From contig PMFN01000027.1 in NCBI GenBank assembly GCA_003155135.1, positions 173-64,172 on the forward strand: 64,000 bases of DNA, written 5' to 3'. Below are positions 58,836 to 64,000 of this stretch, in pieces; the first letter of the stretch is position 1, and each line of letters opens with the position of its first letter. Source of the stretch: Acidimicrobiaceae bacterium (GTDB lineage Bacteria; Actinomycetota; Acidimicrobiia; Acidimicrobiales; RAAP-2). The notes beneath the pieces are model-generated. The model had not been told where the DNA came from, did not search any database, and saw only the letters and a list, made by a program, of their open reading frames with translations. The position numbers and the translations under genes were made by a program.

Positions 58836-61208
58836 TCAGGCCCCGATGCTCTCGGCGATGGAGGCGACCACGGCATCGAGGAGGACGGGGTCGTCGATCT
58901 TCTCGCCGTGCGCATCGCGCACGTAGAAGGCGTCAACCACCTCGTTGCCGAGGGTCGAGACCCGGGCCGAGACGACGTCGAGTTTCAGGTCGAAGAGGAT
59001 CCTGGTGACCCGGTGGAGCAACCCCACCTCGTCGAGGGCCCGCAGCTCGATCACCGTCGAGGTGTGCGACGCCCCCACGTCGGCACGGACACGCGGCGCC
59101 AGTGGGCGCGCCGAGGAGGGGCGACGGGTGCCGGCGTAGGCCTGTGCCTTGGCGGCCAGGCGCTCGGAGAGCTCGAGGCGGTGGTCGAAGACGGCCTCGA
59201 GGTCGGCTCGGAGCAAAGCCGAGTCGGGCCACGAGCCCGGCCCCACCTCGACCGTGAAGATCTCGAGGGCGACGCCTTCGTCGCCCGAGACGTCGGCACT
59301 TCGCACGTCGAGGCCGTGGAGGGCGAGGATGCCGGCCACCGCCGAGAGCAGGCCCGTCCGGTCGGGGGCTGCGACCGCCACGCGCGGCGGGTCGAGCACC
59401 ACGATGGGGCGCCCGTTCTCTCGCACCTCGGCCATCATCAGCTTGTGGGGCTCGGTCAGCCAGCTCGGACCGGCACTGGTGGGTTGGCCGTCCAGGTAGG
59501 CGCCCGTGCGCGCGACCAGCTCCCGCACCAGCCCGGCCTTCCACTGGCCCCACGCGGCCGGGCCGGTGGCCAGGCTGTCGGCTTCGGTGAGGGCGCCGAG
59601 CAGCTCCAAGGTGCCCCGGTCCGAGACGGCCTCGGCCACCCGTTCGATGGTCGCCGGGTCGTCGAGGTCGCGCCGTGTCGCCGTGTCGGGGAGGAGGAGG
59701 TGCAGCGCCACGAGCTGGGTCAAGGTGGCGACGTCGCCGGGCGGGAACCCCATGCGCGTGGCGATCCCGCGCATCAAGGCGATGCCGACCTCGGTGTGGT
59801 CCCCCGGGTAGCCCTTCCCGATGTCGTGGAGCAGGGCACCGACCAGGAGGAGATCGGGGCGGTCCACGCGCCCGACCAGCTCTGACGCATTGGCTGCTGC
59901 CTCGAGCAGGTGACGGTCGACGGTGAAGCGGTGGTACGCGTTGCGCTGGGGCCGGTTGCGCACGTGGGCCCACTCGGGGAGCACCCGCGCCATGAGGCCC
60001 CGCTGGTCGAGCGCCTCGCAGGCACGGATGGCCGGGGCACCCGCCAACAGGACGCGGACCAGTGCCTCGCGCGCTTCGGTCGGCCACGGGTCGGGGAAGG
60101 GGGGCATGGTGTCGGCCAGCCGGTGCAGCGCACCCGTCGAGATCGGCAGGTCGCGCTCGGCGGCCACGGCGGCGAGGCGCAGCGGCAAGGAGGGGTCGTC
60201 GGTGACGGCTGCACTGGGGGTCAGTGCCACCTCCCCTCGAACGACGGCGATGCCCGGCTCGACATCGCCTTCCGAGGCGCCGCCCGAGTCAGTGTCGGGC
60301 GTCTTCGGCCGGGCCCTGAAGAGGGACCTGCTGCGCCGATGCACCCGAGGCTGCCAGAGGTGGCGCCGACGCCAGGCGTCGTCGGTGAGCCACGAGATGC
60401 TGCGGCCCGCCTCGGCGACGTGGGCCATCAGCTCATCGGCGGAGCCGAAGCCGAGCACCGAGGCGACGTGGTCCTGCTCTTGGAGCAGGAGCCGGTCGAG
60501 CGCCCTCCCTGCCCGCCGGTGCAGCTCGACGCGCACATCGGTCAGCAGCTCGGCTGCCGGTTGGAGGGACGAGAGGTCGACGTAGTCGTCGAGGAGCGGG
60601 AAACCGGCTGCGATGGCGTTCAAGACGTTGACGTCGCGAAGGCCCCCGTGACTCTCCTTCAGGTCGGGCTCGAGGAGGAAGGCGACGTCGCCCTGGTTGA
60701 CGTGACGTTCGTGCATCTGCTCGGCGAGGGTGTCGAGCCACTCCGCGCCCTCGGCCCGCCAGAGGTCGATGGCATCGCCGATGATGGGCTCGGCGACCTT
60801 GTGCTCACCCCAGATGACCCTGGCGTCGAGGAGCCCGAGGGCGACGCGCAGGTCGCCAGATGCTGCTTCGAGCACCTCCTTCGGCCGGCGAACGCTGTGG
60901 TCGAGATGCACCCCCTGGTCCCACACCGGGTACCAGATGGCATCGGCCACCTTGGCCACGTCGCCGCGGCCGGTGTGGACCAGCACGACGTCGAGGTCGC
61001 TGAAGGGGCAGAGCTCGCCGCGTCCGTAGCCGCCGACGGCGAGGAGGGCGAGGTGGTTCGGGTGGCCTCCCGCAACCGCCCGCTCGGCGATCGCCGAGAG
61101 CCAGACGTCGGCCTCGTGCGCGTAGGCCCTGCAGAAAGCCAGGCCCTTTAAGTCCGGATCGTCGAGCAATGTCTGACGCCGGTCACGCAGTGACGGCACA
61201 TCGCCCAT
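58836..61208 (-). CDS. glnD: [Protein-PII] uridylyltransferase/uridylyl-removing enzyme
   Basis: Signals nitrogen state by (de)uridylylating or, in actinobacteria, adenylylating PII. 790 aa. Nucleotidyltransferase motif GGYGRGELCPFSDLDV, GlnD_UR_UTase region, HD domain LLHDIGKGYPGDHTEVG, and two C-terminal ACT domains (VAAPDRTGLLSAVAGILALHG and ELRALDEVGLLHRVTRILFDL). Missing neighbours: glnB/glnK and amtB are not adjacent, unlike the common amtB-glnK-glnD order. -10 TACGTT on the minus strand lies six bases before ATG 61208, so leaderless. Confidence 0.93.
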   Translation of the reverse strand: MGDVPSLRDRRQTLLDDPDLKGLAFCRAYAHEADVWLSAIAERAVAGGHPNHLALLAVGGYGRGELCPFSDLDVVLVHTGRGDVAKVADAIWYPVWDQGVHLDHSVRRPKEVLEAASGDLRVALGLLDARVIWGEHKVAEPIIGDAIDLWRAEGAEWLDTLAEQMHERHVNQGDVAFLLEPDLKESHGGLRDVNVLNAIAAGFPLLDDYVDLSSLQPAAELLTDVRVELHRRAGRALDRLLLQEQDHVASVLGFGSADELMAHVAEAGRSISWLTDDAWRRRHLWQPRVHRRSRSLFRARPKTPDTDSGGASEGDVEPGIAVVRGEVALTPSAAVTDDPSLPLRLAAVAAERDLPISTGALHRLADTMPPFPDPWPTEAREALVRVLLAGAPAIRACEALDQRGLMARVLPEWAHVRNRPQRNAYHRFTVDRHLLEAAANASELVGRVDRPDLLLVGALLHDIGKGYPGDHTEVGIALMRGIATRMGFPPGDVATLTQLVALHLLLPDTATRRDLDDPATIERVAEAVSDRGTLELLGALTEADSLATGPAAWGQWKAGLVRELVARTGAYLDGQPTSAGPSWLTEPHKLMMAEVRENGRPIVVLDPPRVAVAAPDRTGLLSAVAGILALHGLDVRSADVSGDEGVALEIFTVEVGPGSWPDSALLRADLEAVFDHRLELSERLAAKAQAYAGTRRPSSARPLAPRVRADVGASHTSTVIELRALDEVGLLHRVTRILFDLKLDVVSARVSTLGNEVVDAFYVRDAHGEKIDDPVLLDAVVASIAESIGA

Positions 61209-61214
61209 TCGGGG

Positions 61215-61224
61215 AACGTAGCAT
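61215..61224. promoter_or_regulatory. Overlapping divergent -10 elements of glnD and the small membrane gene
   Basis: AACGTA (61215-61220), read as TACGTT for glnD, six bases from its ATG; TAGCAT (61219-61224) for the forward gene, five bases from an in-frame GTG at 61230. The two hexamers share two bases, so the promoters likely exclude each other. Confidence 0.5.
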
Positions 61225-61265
61225 CGGAGGTGCAGACGGCCGTTGACCGTCGCCGAGGAGGTCCC

Positions 61266-61472
61266 ATGACCGAGGTTGAGAAGCGCAAGGGGTTCGGGCT
61301 GCGGGTCGTCGACGGTGTCGCGCTGGTGGCTGTCGGGGTCGTGGCGGTCGTCCTCGCCTTCTGGGTGCTGTCCTTCGTCGCCGGGTTCCTGTGGGGCGTC
61401 ATCAAGCTGGTCCTCGTGATCGCCGTCGTCGTCGCAGCCCTGTGGTGGCTGCTCGGGCGCTCGAAGTCCTGA
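61266..61472 (+). CDS. Small two-helix membrane protein
   Basis: 68 aa from ATG 61266, preceded by AGGAGG at a fitting distance. Two hydrophobic segments (VVDGVALVAVGVVAVVLAFWVLSFVAGFLWGVIKLVLVIAVVVAALWWLLG, nearly contiguous). An in-frame leaderless GTG at 61230 would add MQTAVDRRRGGP, a basic N-terminal extension. Function unknown; not recognised. Divergent from glnD. Confidence 0.65.
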   Translation: MTEVEKRKGFGLRVVDGVALVAVGVVAVVLAFWVLSFVAGFLWGVIKLVLVIAVVVAALWWLLGRSKS

Positions 61473-61515
61473 GCCGTCTTCCCGGGCGCCGTTGGCCGGG
61501 CGCAGCGAGGTTTTG

Positions 61516-62550
61516 CTAGCGCGACGCGGTGAGCTCGGCGAAGAACTCGAGGTGTTCGTCGACCATGCGCTTGGTCGAGAAGTAGCCCTCGACGGCGGCC
61601 CGGCAGTCGGCCCGGTTGATGGTGTGCACGTTCTCCAAGGCGCTGACCATCTCGGCCTCGTCCTGGCAGATGAACCCGGTGCGGCCGTTGTCGACCACCT
61701 CGGGGGCCGCTCCCTCGGGGAACGCGAGCACCGGCGTCCCCGATGCCAGTGCCTCGAGCATCACGAGGCCGAAGGGCTCGTTCCAGCGGATCGGGAAGAG
61801 GAGGGCGCTCGCCCCACGCAGGAGCTCCAGCTTCATCTCGTGGGGGACTTCGCCCAAGAAGACGGCGTCGGGGCCGAGGAGGGGCTCGACCATCTCGGTG
61901 AAGTAACGGACCTCGACCGCCTCGCGCATCTTGGCGGCCATCAGGATGCGCATCCCGGCCTTGCGGGCGACCTCGATGGCACGGTGGGCGCCCTTGTCGT
62001 CGGTCATCCGGCCGAGGAAGAGGCAGTAGGGGCCGTCGTCGTCGCCCAGGCCGTCGCCGACCTCGAAGTTGCGCGCGTCGATGCCGTGGTGGATGACCCG
62101 GGCAATCTCGACCTCAGGGGCGGCCCGTCGCTGGGTCTCGGAGATGGCAAGAACTGGGACCTTGCCGGCCAGCTCGGAGTAGAGGGCGATGAGGTCCTCG
62201 TTGAGGGGCCCGTGCACGGTCGTGACCACCGGCGGGAGATCGCTGCGGGCGGCAGCCAGGAGCGGCCCGGCCAAGGTGTGGTCGTGGATCACATCGCAGT
62301 CGGCGAGGGCGTGGTAGGCGCCGATGACGTGGCGGAGCTCGGGGACGGCTGCCCCGATCCGGGCGCCCTCGGCCTCTTCGAGCACGAAGAGCTTTGGCAC
62401 CGGGCACGTGGAGTCGCCCGTCGTAAAGAGGGTCACGTCATGGCCGGCGTCGGCGAAGCCCCGGGCCAACTCGTCGACTACCAGCTCGATGCCGCCGTAG
62501 AGCGGCGGGGGGACGGGAGTCCACGGCGGGGCGATCAGACCAATATGCAC
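61516..62550 (-). CDS. Family 4 glycosyltransferase
   Basis: 344 aa from GTG 62550. Two-domain GT-B enzyme: IGLIAPPWTPVPPPLYGGIELVVDELARG, the acceptor-side VIHDHTLAGPL, donor-side FLGRMTDDKGAHRAIEVARKAG, and the EPFGLVMLEALASGTPVLAF motif of the GT4 (retaining) family. Activated sugar unknown. Convergent with the small membrane gene (43 bases apart) and adjacent to tRNA-Cys. No signal peptide. Confidence 0.88.
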   Translation of the reverse strand: MHIGLIAPPWTPVPPPLYGGIELVVDELARGFADAGHDVTLFTTGDSTCPVPKLFVLEEAEGARIGAAVPELRHVIGAYHALADCDVIHDHTLAGPLLAAARSDLPPVVTTVHGPLNEDLIALYSELAGKVPVLAISETQRRAAPEVEIARVIHHGIDARNFEVGDGLGDDDGPYCLFLGRMTDDKGAHRAIEVARKAGMRILMAAKMREAVEVRYFTEMVEPLLGPDAVFLGEVPHEMKLELLRGASALLFPIRWNEPFGLVMLEALASGTPVLAFPEGAAPEVVDNGRTGFICQDEAEMVSALENVHTINRADCRAAVEGYFSTKRMVDEHLEFFAELTASR

Positions 62551-62659
62551 GCCACGATTCAAGCACTCAGCTCGACGGCCGTCCTGCCGGCTGTCTGCGG
62601 CCTGTCCCGCTCGGGCCCGGCGCATCGATCCGGCGCCGAGGGCCCGGCGGGGGACCAGG

Positions 62660-62665
62660 TAGGCT
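62660..62665 (+). promoter_or_regulatory. -10 element TAGGCT of the tRNA-Cys gene
   Basis: TAGGCT ends ten bases before the mature 5' end of the tRNA (62676). Confidence 0.5.
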
Positions 62666-62675
62666 CCCTTGTCCT

Positions 62676-62750
62676 GGCGGCGTGGCCGAGTGGTTTAGGC
62701 AGGGGCCTGCAAAGCCCCGTACCCCGGTTCGAATCCGGGCGCCGCCTCCA
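62676..62750 (+). tRNA. trnC: tRNA-Cys (anticodon GCA)
   Basis: 75 bases with an encoded CCA. Acceptor GGCGGCG/CGCCGCC (62676-62682 and 62740-62746), anticodon stem GGGGC/GCCCC with loop CTGCAAA and anticodon GCA at 62709-62711, T-arm CCCGG-TTCGAAT-CCGGG. D-arm TGGCCGAGTGGTTTAGGCA. All four arms pair. It lies between GT4 and DoxX. Confidence 0.95.
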
Positions 62751-62855
62751 GAGAATGCCGCACAGTCGAGCAGCCAGTGCACAACGGTGCTCGCGTTGAT
62801 TTTGGCCGGCACTCTTGACGGCTTCGGAGTCTGAGGCGCTCGGCGTCGCCCGCCG

Positions 62856-63398
62856 TCAGTCGCTCTCGTCCTCCCCGGACGCCTGCTCTTCCACCGGCGC
62901 TGCTGGTGCGGTCCTCACGACCATGCCGACGCTGGCGGCGCTGGCGAGCACGGTCCCGAGCACGACAAGTCGTGTGAGCGGCGTCGGCAGGCGACGACCG
63001 GTCAGGCCGTCGACCGAATAGCGGCCCGGCCCCGCGACGGCGAGCGCGAGCGCCGCCGCCAGGTTGGTCAGCGGCAGCTCGTAGCCCTGCTTCATCGCGA
63101 AGGGGCCGTTCGCCCGGTGCGTCGAGCTCGCCACCGCCATGGTGCCGGCGATGATGATGGGGCCGAGGGGGTCGGCGACCCCCGCCATGGTGAGCACGCC
63201 GCCGCCGAGCTCGGACAGCCCGGCGAGCGTCGCCGTGGCCCGGCCGGGCCGGAGTCCCAGGTTGTGGAACGCTGCCGCCACCGGTTCGATGCCCGGCCCG
63301 TCAAAGGAGCCGAAGAGCTTCTGCGCGCCATGTGCGGCGAGGTAGCCCCCGAGCACGACGCGTCCGGCCAAGAGGGCGAGATCGCGGCCGCCGGTCAT
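62856..63398 (-). CDS. DoxX family membrane protein
   Basis: 180 aa from ATG 63398 (GTG 63407 possible). Four TM helices with the DoxX-type opening LLAGRVVLGGYLAAHGAQKLFGSFDGPGIEPVAAAFHNLGLRPG, SELGGGVLTMAGVADPLGPIIIAG and a C-terminal VLGTVLASAASVGMVV. Such proteins are associated with redox or sulfur metabolism but have no firm activity. The 310-base region between it and the MFS gene holds no supported gene. Confidence 0.85.
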   Translation of the reverse strand: MTGGRDLALLAGRVVLGGYLAAHGAQKLFGSFDGPGIEPVAAAFHNLGLRPGRATATLAGLSELGGGVLTMAGVADPLGPIIIAGTMAVASSTHRANGPFAMKQGYELPLTNLAAALALAVAGPGRYSVDGLTGRRLPTPLTRLVVLGTVLASAASVGMVVRTAPAAPVEEQASGEDESD

Positions 63399-63639
63399 CG
63401 CACGCACGCCGACACGCTGCCGGGCGTGTTCGAGATGGGGACTGACGTGTCGGGCAAAGAGAGCATGGACGGGGACCTTTCGTTGGGAGGATCGGCGCCC
63501 ACGAGTGCGGGCGAGGATCTGGCCAGGTTACGAGTCCCGGGCCCGCCGGGGTAGACCGCACCGCGGGGGAAGCCGATTCTGTCGGCATCTCCCGGTATCA
63601 GCGGAGGAATCGTGCGAGGTTCGCCGCATGGCCGCGTCG

Positions 63640-63712
63640 TTGATGTGGAGCGCACGCTCCGCTTTGTTGTAGAGTGAAACGGAACGGAGACTCCGCTTGG
63701 CTCACCTGGAGG
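63640..63712 (+). promoter_or_regulatory. Operator-rich promoter of the MFS exporter gene
   Basis: TTGATG (63640-63645) is a candidate -35 but far (24 bases) from -10 TAGAGT (63670-63675); GGAGG at 63708-63712 is the ribosome binding site of GTG 63718. Around the -10: GGAGCG-CA-CGCTCC (63647-63660); TCCGCTTT (63659-63666) and AAACGGA (63677-63683), near-mirror about the -10; and CGGAG-A-CTCCG (63685-63695). This resembles a TetR-type regulator landing site, but no regulator gene is seen in the window. Confidence 0.5.
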
Positions 63713-63717
63713 TTCGC

Positions 63718-64000
63718 GTGGCAGCAGGAGAGGTACGTACCCACTACCGAGTGACGTTCGCGGTCCTTGCCGGCGCGGTCGCTGCCTATGCGCTGCTCCA
63801 GTCGCTCGTGATACCGGTGCTGCCGACCATCCAGTCCGGCCTCCACACGACGCAGAACTCCGTGACGTGGGTGCTCACGGCCTATCTGCTCTCGGCGTCG
63901 ATCTTCACGCCGATCATGGGGCGCCTCGGGGACATGTTCGGCAAGAAGCGGCTGCTGGTCGTGGCGCTCGTTGCCTTGACCGTCGGCTCCGTGCTCGCCG
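63718..64000 (+). CDS. MFS transporter, DHA2-type (3' end outside window)
   Basis: First 94 codons of a proton-coupled exporter. Helix 1 VTFAVLAGAVAAYALLQSLVIPVLPTIQ, then WVLTAYLLSASIFTPIMGRLGDMFGKKR, with MFS motif A G-R-L-G-D-x-F-G-K-K-R. This resembles 14-TM multidrug exporters; substrates are unknown. GTG 63718 has GGAGG five bases upstream. The frame runs off the window. Confidence 0.85.
   Translation, partial: MAAGEVRTHYRVTFAVLAGAVAAYALLQSLVIPVLPTIQSGLHTTQNSVTWVLTAYLLSASIFTPIMGRLGDMFGKKRLLVVALVALTVGSVLA

Noticed and set aside
63395-63655. Minus-strand 86-codon frame between DoxX and MFS
   Set aside because: No start signal and overlaps the MFS operator area; no recognisable sequence.
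1-64000. CRISPR arrays, IS elements, prophage, origin
   Set aside because: No regularly spaced repeats, transposase/integrase genes or DnaA boxes clusters were seen.

Overview
The window is very GC-rich with strongly GC-biased third codon positions. It carries the core gene order infB-rbfA-truB-ribF-rpsO-pnp-M16 peptidase-dapB-dapA-RNase J-ftsK-miaB-miaA-dapF-hflX-lexA-LysM-nrdR, which from memory is the order of the corresponding Mycobacterium genes. This points to Actinomycetota. A broken relic of a GYWLV-type repeat protein and the very common leaderless starts would fit class Acidimicrobiia, but that is inference only. No phage, IS element, CRISPR array or replication origin is visible.

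Layout: (1) 1-9232, translation and RNA metabolism (infB, rbfA, truB, ribF, an MDR reductase, rpsO, pnp, M16 peptidase). (2) 9241-18193, a large YfhO-like membrane protein, dapB, two tandem TetR regulators with a ferritin-like di-iron protein, dapA and RNase J. (3) 18200-25784, an accessory block: MacB-type ABC exporter, siderophore-interacting protein, PPOX protein, PrmC-like methyltransferase, PaaX-like regulator and divergent fatty acid desaturase. (4) 25907-38273, ftsK, D,D-carboxypeptidase, thrB, miaB, miaA, dapF, hflX, dapC, dapD, dapE. With dapA and dapB, six genes of the succinylase route to diaminopimelate and lysine lie in 26 kb. (5) 38274-50029, a looser accessory block with two gene relics, two hotdog thioesterase-like proteins, a dienelactone hydrolase, an ECF sigma/anti-sigma pair, hemolysin III, an APC permease and a PAS-GAF-GAF-SpoIIE phosphatase. 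(6) 50049-55272, a DNA-damage block: lexA, a divergent LysM membrane protein, nrdR, a PIG-L deacetylase and dinB, plus a metallophosphoesterase. (7) 55277-64000, DUF2332 and DUF4388-like genes, an unrecognised truncated frame, an L,D-transpeptidase, glnD, a small membrane protein, a GT4 glycosyltransferase, tRNA-Cys, DoxX and the start of an MFS exporter.

The clearest regulatory signal is the lexA/LysM intergenic region. Five near-palindromic boxes of type CGAAC-N4-GTTCG sit on two divergent promoters that can be read at base level, one box lying exactly in the 17-bp spacer of the LysM-gene promoter. The second is a genome-style rule: many genes have a TANNNT (or GACACT) hexamer ending 6-7 bases before the start codon, so their mRNAs are probably leaderless. 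One such leaderless start makes a 12-codon upstream ORF whose stop overlaps the TTG start of the APC permease.

I found no clearly new defence or mobile system. The best leads for undescribed biology are the SOS control region, the leaderless leader peptide, the TetR-TetR-di-iron cassette with a palindromic promoter, the PaaX/desaturase promoter, and the coding frame at 57277-57585 that has no stop before it runs into an oppositely oriented gene.
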